From Planctomycetaceae bacterium (GTDB taxonomy: Bacteria; Planctomycetota; Phycisphaerae; Phycisphaerales; SM1A02), in contig CANJIC010000005.1 in NCBI GenBank assembly GCA_947474205.1, forward strand, positions 1 to 21,179: a stretch of 21,179 nt of DNA, read 5' to 3'. Numbering within the stretch: position 1 is the stretch's first letter; each line of letters begins with the position of its first letter. Made by a program: the position numbers and the translations under genes. Below are positions 5,983 to 14,267 of the stretch, piece after piece. Below the pieces are notes generated by a model that saw nothing but the letters and a program-made list of their open reading frames with translations, was not told the origin of the DNA and did no database searches.

Positions 5983-7037
5983 CAAACTTTCTCCCGAAGT
6001 TTGGCGCCCAAAATTCCGCTGGGCCGAAACACAAGCGTAAGAATGAGAATGCCAAACACAACGGAGTTGGTCCAGCGCGCTTCAATGTAGCCATCGCTGA
6101 GCGCGCGCACCAAGCCAATCACAATTCCGCCCACCACCGCGCCAGGCAAACTTCCAATGCCACCAAGCACCGCCGCGGTGAAAGCGTCCATGCCGGTGCG
6201 ATAGCCCATCTGAAATGAAATCGTATTGTTGTAGAGCGCGTAGATGACGCTGGCGAATCCGCCAAGCGCACCGCCAATGAGAAATGTTGAGCCGATCACA
6301 CGGTTCACATCAATGCCCATCAGCGCGGCCGCTGTTGGATTTTGCGCCACGGCGCGCATGGCCTTTCCAAGGCGCGTGGACTTCACCAACCATGTCAAGC
6401 CAATCATCAATGGCACCGTGACAATCACCACGAACAAGTCGCGCCATGTGACGGTGATGGCGGATTGCGCGCCCAACAAATTTTCATTGGAGATGAGCGA
6501 TGGAAAATCTTTTGGAGCCGCCGCTTGATTGCCGCCGCCAAAGACCTCCATGGGTAAACCGCCCCAAAACAGGGCAATATTCACCAAAATAAAGGAGCAC
6601 CCAATGGCGCTCACAAGCAGCGCAAGCTTTGGTTTGCCTCGCAACGGTCGGTACGCCACGCGGTCAATGGTCCAGTTCAACGCGCCGCAAAAAATCGCCG
6701 CGCTGATCAGCAACGTGATCACCGCCGCAGTTCCGCCCATGCCTGACCACGCCTCCATGCCCAACGCGCCAACCAATGTGAGCGCCAAGAATGATCCAAG
6801 CGTGCACAAATCTCCGTGCGCAAAATTAATCAGCTCAATAATTCCATACACCATGGTGTATCCAATGGCGATCAGCGCAATGATCATGCCGTTGGAGACG
6901 CCGGTGATGAGTTGCTGAGATAAAACATCGCCCCAACCCATGGCCACTGGCGCAACTGAGCCTCCCGCCGCCGCGGCGTGCGACACAATCATTGCGACAA
7001 GCGTTTCACAAATTGAACCGTGCGTGGCTGGATTCAC
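5982..7037 (-). CDS. livH: Branched-chain amino-acid ABC transporter permease LivH
   Basis: The second permease subunit. The family core starts near 'GVSNGMIIALIAIGYTMVYG' and 'IELINFAHGD', which match E. coli LivH closely. The coupling loop is LGKAMRAVAQNPTAAALMGI, and the C-terminal part contains AAVLGGIGSLPGAVVGG and ends FRPSGILGAKLREKV. The start is uncertain. GTG 7037 gives 351 residues and has GAGG 11 nt upstream. The homologous region begins near an internal ATG at 6941 (MGWGDVLSQQ), which gives a more usual N-terminus but has GGGAGG 19 nt away. The livK stop lies 21 bp upstream of GTG 7037, consistent with one transcript. Confidence 0.92.
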   Translation of the reverse strand: MNPATHGSICETLVAMIVSHAAAAGGSVAPVAMGWGDVLSQQLITGVSNGMIIALIAIGYTMVYGIIELINFAHGDLCTLGSFLALTLVGALGMEAWSGMGGTAAVITLLISAAIFCGALNWTIDRVAYRPLRGKPKLALLVSAIGCSFILVNIALFWGGLPMEVFGGGNQAAAPKDFPSLISNENLLGAQSAITVTWRDLFVVIVTVPLMIGLTWLVKSTRLGKAMRAVAQNPTAAALMGIDVNRVIGSTFLIGGALGGFASVIYALYNNTISFQMGYRTGMDAFTAAVLGGIGSLPGAVVGGIVIGLVRALSDGYIEARWTNSVVFGILILTLVFRPSGILGAKLREKV

Positions 7038-7058
7038 TTTTGAAAGCGCCTCAAGATT

Positions 7059-8270
7059 TTACTTGCCAAGAACCTTGACAAATTTAAACTCGCCGTTCTC
7101 AACTGTGTTGCCACTCATGGTGGTGTTGGTGGTGTCGCCGTTCTCGTCAAAACTCCAAATTCCAAGGGCGCCGTTGTAGTTTTTGGTCTCCGACACGGCT
7201 TGCAAAATGCCCGCGCGATCCTTGGTCTTGGCCTTAGGAATTGCGTCAAGCAACACCTTGCACGCCTCGTAGCCATACACGGCGTAGCCTTCGGGCTCCT
7301 CGTTCTCTTTCAAATTATATTTTTTCTTGTAGGCCGCGCGAAATTCAGCGCCACGACCCGTGAGTTTGTCCGCGGGCAATCCACCAAAGGTGATGTACGC
7401 GCTGCCATTCACATTGTCGGCGCCGGCCGCTTCAATGAACGCCTTCTCAAAGCAACCATCTGGAACCATAAACTTTGGAGTTGCGTTTGCGGTGTGTAAA
7501 TCTTTGGCAATTTGCCCTGCGTTGCTTTGTGTGGTGCCGCCAAAATAAACCATGTCGGGCGCCGCAGCTTTGATCTTGGTTGCAAGCGACTTAAAGTTTG
7601 ACGCCTTTGGATCAATGCCTTCGCGGCCAAGAACTTCTATTCCGATTTCTTTGGCGTGATTCTCAAACACATTGGCAATGCCTTTGCCGTACAACTCGCG
7701 GTCATCAAGTATGTACACCTTCTTCACGCCCATGTCTTTGGCCCATTCCGCCGCGACAAATCCTTGCAAATCATCCGCAGGCACCACGCGGAAAAAATTA
7801 ATCTTGCCAGTGGGTCGGTAAATCTTTGGCTCATTGGCTTCGCCTTTGCCAGGCTTGGTAAGCCCGGGATATGTTGCCGCGGGACTAATCATGAGCAGAC
7901 CCGCCTTATTCAGAACGGGCATGCTGATTTTGCTGGCGCCAGAATTAAATGTCCCGATGTACGCGATTACGCTCTCGTCACGCGCCGCTTTATTGGCGTT
8001 CTGCGCCTCGACCGATGAATCCCAAGTACCACGCTGTGGACTGGCGTCATCCATGTCCTCATACACAATGGTGTAGTCGCCAATTTTTCCATGCACTTCA
8101 TCAATGGCCAATTGAATTCCATTGACCATGGTGGTGGTCTGCGCGTTGGCGCTGCCCGTGCGTGGCAAACTGGAAATAATTTTCAACACCTTCTCTGGCT
8201 TTTCGGTTTGCGCCAAAGATGGCGTGACTGTGAATGCAAGAAGAAATACTGCTGCGATATTTTTCAACAT
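7059..8270 (-). CDS. livK: Branched-chain amino-acid ABC transporter substrate-binding protein LivK
   Basis: The periplasmic receptor of the importer (Peripla_BP_6 / LivK family). It has 403 residues with a classical signal peptide MLKNIAAVFLLAFTVTPSLA, with predicted cleavage after Ala20. The mature part has the family pattern: KIISSLPRTGS at the ligand cleft, VIAYIGTFNSGASKISMPVL, FFRVVPADDLQGFVAAEW, KKVYILDDRELYGKGIANVF and GYAVYGYEACKVLLDAI. The ligand could be any branched-chain or other small amino acid; sequence alone does not decide. ATG 8270 has AGGAA just upstream. As first gene it probably carries the operon promoter. A TATTAT hexamer lies on the minus strand at 8306-8311, but I see no good -35 box, and read-through from lpxB 120 bp upstream is also possible. 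Confidence 0.93.
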   Translation of the reverse strand: MLKNIAAVFLLAFTVTPSLAQTEKPEKVLKIISSLPRTGSANAQTTTMVNGIQLAIDEVHGKIGDYTIVYEDMDDASPQRGTWDSSVEAQNANKAARDESVIAYIGTFNSGASKISMPVLNKAGLLMISPAATYPGLTKPGKGEANEPKIYRPTGKINFFRVVPADDLQGFVAAEWAKDMGVKKVYILDDRELYGKGIANVFENHAKEIGIEVLGREGIDPKASNFKSLATKIKAAAPDMVYFGGTTQSNAGQIAKDLHTANATPKFMVPDGCFEKAFIEAAGADNVNGSAYITFGGLPADKLTGRGAEFRAAYKKKYNLKENEEPEGYAVYGYEACKVLLDAIPKAKTKDRAGILQAVSETKNYNGALGIWSFDENGDTTNTTMSGNTVENGEFKFVKVLGK

Positions 8271-8390
8271 GATGGGTTCCTATTCAAGTGTGCGAACGAA
8301 GTTTGATAATAGAGTCTCTAGGAATTTTCTGCGCAGCGTGCGCTACTTCAAATTTGCTTTCAAGCAGGTCCATGGCGCGCTTGCATCAAT

Positions 8391-9575
8391 TCACTTGTTG
8401 TCCAGCGGACTGCGCCCAGCCACGAATGCAATGATGGCTTCGGCCGCCTCAATGTCAGGTCTTTTGCCCTGAAATGCGGGCAAAAGAGTGCGCAAGGCGT
8501 TGGCGGTTTCACGCAGCCGAGATTGATCCGCCAAGAGATTTTCCACCGCCGCACTGATAGGACCCGCGCGCCCTAGGCATGGCACAAACTCCGGCACCAC
8601 TTGCTTGCCCGCCAAAATATTCGGCAGCAATCGATTGGGCATGGACAACATGATGTTGCCACCAATGACCGACAACAAACCAGTGCGATACATGCCCACC
8701 ATGGGCTTGGCTTGCCGCAACAAATCCAAACTCACCGTGCCGCTGACGCACAACGCAATCTCGCTCCACGAAATTGCCGCGTCCAATTTTCCCGTCATCA
8801 GCAACACGCCGGACGGCAGCGTTGGCACGCGCTCACGAACCAAGCGCGCCAAGGAGTCGTTGGCCGTCACCATAATGGCTATGGCGCGGCGATTATTATG
8901 TTGAATATCACTGAATACTTTCAACAGCAACGGCAAGTTGCGTTTCACTTCGCTGCTGCGGCTACCTGGAAGCAAAAGAACTTTGGGCGAACCCGTGGGC
9001 AACTCCTTCACTTGCGCATCCATTTGCGCCTGATCCAAAATTCGATTGATCACCGGGTGCCCGATGAACTTCGCCGGCACGCGCCGCGAGCGAAACCACT
9101 CTTGCTCAAATGGCAGCAAACACAGCACTAAATCAGTGCATCGGCGCAACTTGTTCAAGCGCCACGGTCCCCACGCCCACAACTGCGGCGCCACCAAATG
9201 ACACACGCGCACTCCGCGCGCCTTCATGAATTTGGCAATGGCAAAGTTTGCCGCCGGCGAATCCACCGGCACATGCACATTCACGCGCCGCGCCAACGCC
9301 CATTGACGAATTGCGTTCTGCGTTTTTTTTACCGAGGCAATTTTGGACAGCGCCGACAATCCCATGGCGCCGTCGTCCGCGGTGCGCTCGATCATGATGG
9401 CGCCGGCGCGCTCCATCTGCGGTCCACCACACGCCACAATTTCTATTTCCGGCGCCATGGCCTTCAACGCCGCTATTACGGGCGCGGCGTGCGCGTCGCC
9501 AGACGGCTCAAATGCTGTGAACAGCACGGTGGCTTTCGCGGATGAATGATCTTTTATATTTTTGGCGCCGTCCAC
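8391..9575 (-). CDS. lpxB: Lipid-A-disaccharide synthase
   Basis: LpxB (glycosyltransferase family 19) joins UDP-2,3-diacylglucosamine to lipid X, forming the lipid A disaccharide at the inner membrane. Its presence implies an outer membrane with lipid A. The 394 residues fit the family. Visible motifs are the N-terminal EPSGDAHA (23-30, usually GExSGD), VDSPAANF (104-111) with the conserved Asp105, APQLWAWG (129-136), FIGHPV (170-175), LLPGSRSSEV (201-210), the donor-site SGTVSLD (278-284; Glu is more usual than Asp at the last place) and MPNRLLPNILAG (312-323). GTG 9575 is the longest start; GTG 9527 just before the first strand is possible. Neither has a clear Shine-Dalgarno. It is divergent from aspS, with 61 bp between the starts. 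Confidence 0.92.
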   Translation of the reverse strand: MDGAKNIKDHSSAKATVLFTAFEPSGDAHAAPVIAALKAMAPEIEIVACGGPQMERAGAIMIERTADDGAMGLSALSKIASVKKTQNAIRQWALARRVNVHVPVDSPAANFAIAKFMKARGVRVCHLVAPQLWAWGPWRLNKLRRCTDLVLCLLPFEQEWFRSRRVPAKFIGHPVINRILDQAQMDAQVKELPTGSPKVLLLPGSRSSEVKRNLPLLLKVFSDIQHNNRRAIAIMVTANDSLARLVRERVPTLPSGVLLMTGKLDAAISWSEIALCVSGTVSLDLLRQAKPMVGMYRTGLLSVIGGNIMLSMPNRLLPNILAGKQVVPEFVPCLGRAGPISAAVENLLADQSRLRETANALRTLLPAFQGKRPDIEAAEAIIAFVAGRSPLDNK

Positions 9576-9636
9576 AACTAAACCATACCCGATTCGTCAT
9601 TTCAAGTACCCTTCGCCTCCTTACACGGAACCCACA

Positions 9637-11439
9637 ATGCTTAAAAGAACACACACCTGCGGAGAACCTCGCGCCACGCACGCTGGCAACACAGTCACAC
9701 TTTGCGGATGGGTCAATACCTATCGAGATCAAGGCAAGGGACTTGTGTTTTTAGATCTTCGAGACCGTGACGGCCTATGCCAAGTGGTGTGTGATTTGGA
9801 AGATGCGCCGCCGCATGTTGTTGCCGCCGCGCGAAGTTTGCGACGCGAGGATTGCATCGCGGTCAAGGGATTGTTGCGCAAGCGCGCGGGCGATCCCAAT
9901 CTGAAACTTGCCACCGGTGAAGTTGAACTTCTTGCCGCCGAAATTGAGGTTTTCAACAAGGCGATTGATTTGCCGATTCTTCCCGATGACCACGACGCGC
10001 CAAAGATCAACGAAGAAATTCGCTTGAAGTATCGCTACTTGGATTTGCGCCGGCCATCCATGCAGAAAATTTTGCGCGAGCGCCACCGCGTTCTGCAATA
10101 CACGCGCCAGTATTTTTCTAGCCAGCGCTTTACGGAAATTGAAACCCCGCTTCTTATTAAGAGCACGCCCGAAGGCGCGCGCGATTTTCTGGTGCCATCG
10201 CGCTTGCATCCCGGCGACTGGTACGCGCTTCCGCAAAGCCCGCAACTGTTCAAGCAAATTTTAATGGTGGCTGGTTGTGAACGCTACTTTCAAATTTGCC
10301 GCTGCCTGCGCGACGAGGATCCACGCGCCGATCGCCAAGCGGAATTCAGCCAAATTGACCTTGAATTAAGCTTTGTCGACCGCAGCGATGTCATGGATGT
10401 CATGAGCGGTTTCGTGCAAGGCTTGTGGAAAGAAATGTTGGGCGTGGATGTTCCAACCATCACGCGCATGACGTGGATTGACGCCATGAATCGCTTTGGC
10501 AGCGACAAACCAGACACGCGATTTGGTCTTGAGTTGCACGACATCAGTGCGGTCGCCGCCAAGTGCGGCTTCAAAGTTTTTGACGAGGCGCTGGCCAAGT
10601 CGCGGCTTGGAAAAAGCGGGTGCGTGAAAGCCATCGTGGTGCCGGCGTCGCTGGGCCAACTCACGCGCAAGATGACCGACACCTACGCGGATTTTGTGAA
10701 GGCCTTCAAGGCTGGCGGCGTGGCCGTGACAAAAATTTCCGCCACTGGAACTTTTGAAACTGGCATCGCAAAATTTGTGGAGCCCATTGCCGCGGAATTT
10801 AAAGCCGCGCTCAACGCGCAACCCGGCGACACCATTCTCATGGTGGCCGACCACTGGGAAATTGCCGTCAAGGCCGCGGGTGAACTGCGCCTGAAAGTGG
10901 CCGACGATCTCAAGGCCGTTCCCGCGGGCATGTGGAATTTTCTCTGGGTGATTGATTTTCCAATGTTCGATTTTGACGAGGAAGGCAACCGCTGGGTGGC
11001 CATGCATCATCCATTTACCAGCCCAAATCCCGACCAATTTGACCTTTTAGAGAGTGACCCCGGCGCCTGCGTCAGCGCGGGCTACGACATGGTTCTCAAC
11101 GGCAGTGAAATCGCCGGCGGCTCCATTCGTATTCACCGTACCGATGTGCAAGAGAAAGTTTTCAAACTCATTGGCCTCACGCAAGAGGACGCGGATCGCA
11201 AATTTGGATTCCTGCTCAGCGCGCTGCGTCACGGCGCGCCGCCGCACGGAGGCATGGCGTTTGGTCTTGATCGCTTGGTCATGCACTTGTGCGGAACCAC
11301 AAATATTCGCGACGTGATCGCGTTTCCAAAAACGCAATCCGGCGGCGACCTAATGATCGACGCGCCTGGTCCGGTGGACGACGAGCAACTCAAAGAGTTG
11401 CATGTGCGCCGCGCCGCCACGGAAAAAGCGCCAGCATAA
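9637..11439 (+). CDS. aspS: Aspartyl-tRNA synthetase
   Basis: A class IIb synthetase charging tRNA-Asp. The 600 residues are the bacterial-type length, including the GAD insertion domain (roughly 290-420). The N-terminal anticodon-binding OB fold starts TLCGWVNTYRD. Class II motif 2 with the Asp-specific RDEDPRADRQAEFSQIDLE lies near residues 220-240, HHPFTSP near 455, NGSEIAGGSIRIH near 490 and motif 3 GLDRLVMHLCG near 540. ATG 9637 (MLKRTHTCGE) matches the family N-terminus; an open extension to 9562 runs over the lpxB start and is rejected. The loop RDQGKGLVF carries one residue more than E. coli (RDLGSLIF). This loop influences discrimination between tRNA-Asp and tRNA-Asn, but specificity cannot be decided here and no gatCAB gene is in the window. 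The gene ends at a strong terminator. Confidence 0.96.
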   Translation: MLKRTHTCGEPRATHAGNTVTLCGWVNTYRDQGKGLVFLDLRDRDGLCQVVCDLEDAPPHVVAAARSLRREDCIAVKGLLRKRAGDPNLKLATGEVELLAAEIEVFNKAIDLPILPDDHDAPKINEEIRLKYRYLDLRRPSMQKILRERHRVLQYTRQYFSSQRFTEIETPLLIKSTPEGARDFLVPSRLHPGDWYALPQSPQLFKQILMVAGCERYFQICRCLRDEDPRADRQAEFSQIDLELSFVDRSDVMDVMSGFVQGLWKEMLGVDVPTITRMTWIDAMNRFGSDKPDTRFGLELHDISAVAAKCGFKVFDEALAKSRLGKSGCVKAIVVPASLGQLTRKMTDTYADFVKAFKAGGVAVTKISATGTFETGIAKFVEPIAAEFKAALNAQPGDTILMVADHWEIAVKAAGELRLKVADDLKAVPAGMWNFLWVIDFPMFDFDEEGNRWVAMHHPFTSPNPDQFDLLESDPGACVSAGYDMVLNGSEIAGGSIRIHRTDVQEKVFKLIGLTQEDADRKFGFLLSALRHGAPPHGGMAFGLDRLVMHLCGTTNIRDVIAFPKTQSGGDLMIDAPGPVDDEQLKELHVRRAATEKAPA

Positions 11440-11461
11440 TTTTCTATTTGATATGCAAAAC

Positions 11462-11498
11462 AAAAGACGCGCGGAAATTTATTCCGCGCGTCTTTTTT
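11462..11498. terminator. Bidirectional rho-independent terminator between aspS and trxB
   Basis: A perfect 15-bp stem: AAAAGACGCGCGGAA (11462-11476) pairs with 11482-11496 around loop ATTTA. On the plus strand it ends in a run of six T (11493-11498), and the leading A run gives T on the minus strand. It sits between convergent aspS and trxB and can serve both. Confidence 0.93.
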
Positions 11499-11515
11499 AT
11501 TTCATTGAATCAATT

Positions 11516-12496
11516 TTAATGCACGCCTTGCGCAGCCAACCAACGCTCGCAATCAAGCGCCGCCGCGCAACCCATTCCCGCCGCCGTGATGGCTTGTCGA
11601 TAGTGCGCATCCGCGATATCGCCCGCGGCGAACACGCCTTCAATATTGGTGCGACTATCGCGGTTACGTAATTTCACATAGCCCTTCTCATCCAGCTCCA
11701 CCGCGGTGCCTTGTAAAAACTTGGTGGCCGGCGAATGCCCAATGGCCAAAAACAAGCCTTTTACAGGCAGATTTCGCTGTTCTTTGGTGCGCACATCCTC
11801 CAAAAGCAGCGACTCAATTTTGTCCTGGCCAAGCACATCCGCCACCACCGTAAACCAATGCATGGTGACTTTCGGGTTGCCCAACAATCGCGCTTGCATG
11901 GCTTTGCTGGCACGCAGTGAATCACGGCGAATGATCATGTGCACATGGCTGGCAAACTTCAGCAAGTAGCTGGCCTCTTCCATGGCGCTATCACCACCAC
12001 CAACAACGGCAATTTCTTGATTGCGATACGCAGGCAACGCGCCGTCGCACACCGCGCACGCGCTCACGCCGCCACCACTCATGGCAAGACGCATTTCATT
12101 TTTCAGACCGATCCAATTCGCCGTGGCGCCCGTGGACAAGATCACACTGTGCGCTTTCACCGCCGGCCCATCGCTCAACTCAAGCGTGAAAGGGTGTTTG
12201 GAAAAATCGCACTTCACAACATCCGCCTCAGAAATCTTGGTTCCAAAACGCTCCGCCTGTTCGCGAAACTTTTGCATCATTTCGGGGCCTTGAATTCCAT
12301 GGGGAAAGCCCGGGTAGTTCTCGACTTCGGTGGTCAACATTAACTGCCCACCCGGCAACACTGGCGCCGGATCCGTGCGTGGCACACCAATGATGCAGCG
12401 CGGCGACAAATTGGCGCGCGCAGCGTAAATAGCCGCGGTCCACCCAGCGGGCCCGCTTCCAATAATCACAACTTTTTCAACCGTGGATTCACCCAT
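11516..12496 (-). CDS. trxB: Thioredoxin reductase
   Basis: A cytoplasmic FAD enzyme passing electrons from NADPH to thioredoxin. The 326 residues fit the low-molecular-weight TrxB family. The FAD-binding GSGPAG (13-18), redox pair CAVCDG (Cys147/Cys150, usually CATCDG), NADPH-binding VGGGDSAMEEAS (165-176), the phosphate-recognising IRRDSLRAS, and the C-terminal GVFAAGDIAD FAD motif are all present. Two ATG codons lie in tandem (12499 and 12496). The second is chosen because GGAG is 5 nt before it and only 2 nt before the first. The gene begins 27 bp after the stop of the exported-protein gene on the same strand, so the two are likely co-transcribed. Confidence 0.94.
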   Translation of the reverse strand: MGESTVEKVVIIGSGPAGWTAAIYAARANLSPRCIIGVPRTDPAPVLPGGQLMLTTEVENYPGFPHGIQGPEMMQKFREQAERFGTKISEADVVKCDFSKHPFTLELSDGPAVKAHSVILSTGATANWIGLKNEMRLAMSGGGVSACAVCDGALPAYRNQEIAVVGGGDSAMEEASYLLKFASHVHMIIRRDSLRASKAMQARLLGNPKVTMHWFTVVADVLGQDKIESLLLEDVRTKEQRNLPVKGLFLAIGHSPATKFLQGTAVELDEKGYVKLRNRDSRTNIEGVFAAGDIADAHYRQAITAAGMGCAAALDCERWLAAQGVH

Positions 12497-12523
12497 CATT
12501 GCTCCATATCTTTGCGCAGTTTT

Positions 12524-14128
12524 TTACTTTAAAAGCCCAGATTTACGGGCTAAAAATCGTGGCGGTGGCCACATCACAATATCGCCCATGCCGTCGGCTG
12601 GTTCATGTTGATCAAATCCATTGTCCTCGTGGTCTGGACCAAGCGACCACAACACCGCGCCCGTGACCGACACTTGTCCCCACGGTGTCCCAAGTGGCTG
12701 GGACTTATCGCCAAGATTTCTGTAATTCAAATTTCCATAGTCCTTGGCGTACGGATCAAAATTCATGCGCCGCATTCCATAAATTGGAAACGCCGAGGAC
12801 AATTCCGTGGGCCATTGCTTGGAGCTGTCGATATAAAATCCGCACAACGCCGCCGACATTGCGGTTCCATCTATATCCGCGATCAAGCGCAAACGCGCGT
12901 CAAACACCTGCTGCAAATTTTCCACAAACAATGTCACCACCGCGTACTTGCTCTGATTCAATTTGGAAAACTGCGTTGAACTATCCAAAATTGGATCGTA
13001 AAAACGCATTCTCCAGCGACGCCACCAATCGTCATAAATAGCCACCAACTTTTCTTGGCTGGCCACCAACGGCCCGTGCACCGTGGCTAATTCACGCCAA
13101 CGGGCGGTCGCGCCAAATCGTGCCAGCGGTGAATTCATTGACTGAATCTTGCCAAATTCATTTGCAAAATAAGTTGCATTCGGTTGTCCAGCGTCATCAA
13201 ACGCGCTCCGCATTGACTCGGTCAAAATAATGCGATCACCTTCGGGCAACTCCAAGCGCTTCAACCGTTCATTGTCACCCGGCTTGATGAAGGCGTATCC
13301 CTTCAAGGCCACGCGTTGCAAAGTAGCCACCGGTAATTGTTCAATATTCGCAGCCATGAACACCCGATTTGCCTCGAGCAAGCGCGACATCATGTTCATG
13401 CCGAATAATTTTTCCGCCTCCATGCGCTGCTCGCTTACTTGTCGCAACACGCGCAACATGGCCAGCGACAAATCAAATGCCGCATCAAATTTTTTGGCGT
13501 CGGCGTCCATATACATGCAGATTGCGGTGAACGCCGTCAACCCACGCACCGCGTTGAGATAGCCAAACGCGGTCTGGTCGCCGGGCGCGGATCCGGGAAG
13601 CGCTGTGAGTCCTTTGGCCTTCCATTTGGCATCAAGAGCCTCCTCGCCGTAGGGAATTCCAATCACAAAACAATTTTGCGCCTTCGTGATCGCCTCACGC
13701 AAAGCGGGATTCGCCACGACCCATTTTTTCCATTCAGCAAAACCCTCCATGCCCGGCCAAATATTTTCAGGCGTCGGCGCAATGTCAACCGGCATTGGTG
13801 TCGCGGCAATCCACGCGGGAAATAGAATCGACGCGCTGCGATTTTTTTCGCTCACGCCCATCCAAAAAACGTTGAGCTCCTTCAAGGCCGCCGCACTTGT
13901 GGTGGGACCTTTGGCAACTGCGGCAGTTGCGGCAGTTGCGGTTGCCGTCGTCGCGGCCTTCTTCTCTGCCTTCTTGGCTGGCTCCACTGGTGTTGCAACC
14001 GGTTTCTTGGCGGGCGTCTGTTGGGCGGCCCCAGAATCTTTCGCGGGCGGATCTTTTGCAGGCGGATCTTTCGCGAATGAGGAGGCGTTCAACACAAACA
14101 CAATTAAAAAGGCGAATCGAATTTGCAT
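12524..14128 (-). CDS. Exported protein of unknown function with Ala/Lys/Pro linker
   Basis: A 534-residue protein; I do not recognise the main domain. ATG 14128 opens a signal peptide MQIRFAFLIVFVLNASSFA. Upstream in-frame codons to 14164 add residues before the hydrophobic core and are less likely. Residues 20-80 are low-complexity, with a doubled 15-bp unit encoding DPPAK twice, then Ala/Lys/Pro/Thr-rich sequence typical of a flexible linker. The body is mostly helical-looking and rich in Trp and aromatic residues (ATARWRELATVHGPL, AIYDDWWRRWRMRFYDPI). The C-terminus from residue 490, GAVLWSLGPDHEDNG, then GDIVMWPPP, resembles the end of type II pseudopilin-like domains (ySxGpDG...DI..w). 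No N-terminal methylation motif of pilins is seen. It precedes trxB by 27 bp. It is probably periplasmic or outer-membrane-associated. Confidence 0.75.
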   Translation of the reverse strand: MQIRFAFLIVFVLNASSFAKDPPAKDPPAKDSGAAQQTPAKKPVATPVEPAKKAEKKAATTATATAATAAVAKGPTTSAAALKELNVFWMGVSEKNRSASILFPAWIAATPMPVDIAPTPENIWPGMEGFAEWKKWVVANPALREAITKAQNCFVIGIPYGEEALDAKWKAKGLTALPGSAPGDQTAFGYLNAVRGLTAFTAICMYMDADAKKFDAAFDLSLAMLRVLRQVSEQRMEAEKLFGMNMMSRLLEANRVFMAANIEQLPVATLQRVALKGYAFIKPGDNERLKRLELPEGDRIILTESMRSAFDDAGQPNATYFANEFGKIQSMNSPLARFGATARWRELATVHGPLVASQEKLVAIYDDWWRRWRMRFYDPILDSSTQFSKLNQSKYAVVTLFVENLQQVFDARLRLIADIDGTAMSAALCGFYIDSSKQWPTELSSAFPIYGMRRMNFDPYAKDYGNLNYRNLGDKSQPLGTPWGQVSVTGAVLWSLGPDHEDNGFDQHEPADGMGDIVMWPPPRFLARKSGLLK

Positions 14129-14267
14129 GGGGTCTCTGTTTGCAAGAGCTGAAATCATACCCACACAATGACGATCAAGCCGTTGGTCGCTAAACTTATC
14201 CCCCTAAGCGTTGGACGTATGAGCAAACCTGCGCAATTCAAGCCAAGTTCACTGGTACACAATATTC

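Noticed and set aside
9562..9636. N-terminal extension of aspS
   Set aside because: The homologous N-terminus begins at MLKRTHTCGE (9637), and the extension overlaps the start of divergent lpxB.
10366..11037. A 223-residue open frame antisense inside aspS
   Set aside because: aspS is unambiguous on the opposite strand across the whole region; the antisense product has no recognisable domain and reflects GC-rich codon structure.
13686..14171. A 161-residue plus-strand frame with an Ala/Val-rich hydrophobic stretch
   Set aside because: It is antisense to the Ala/Lys/Pro linker and signal peptide of the exported protein, and the hydrophobicity is the mirror of that low-complexity sequence.
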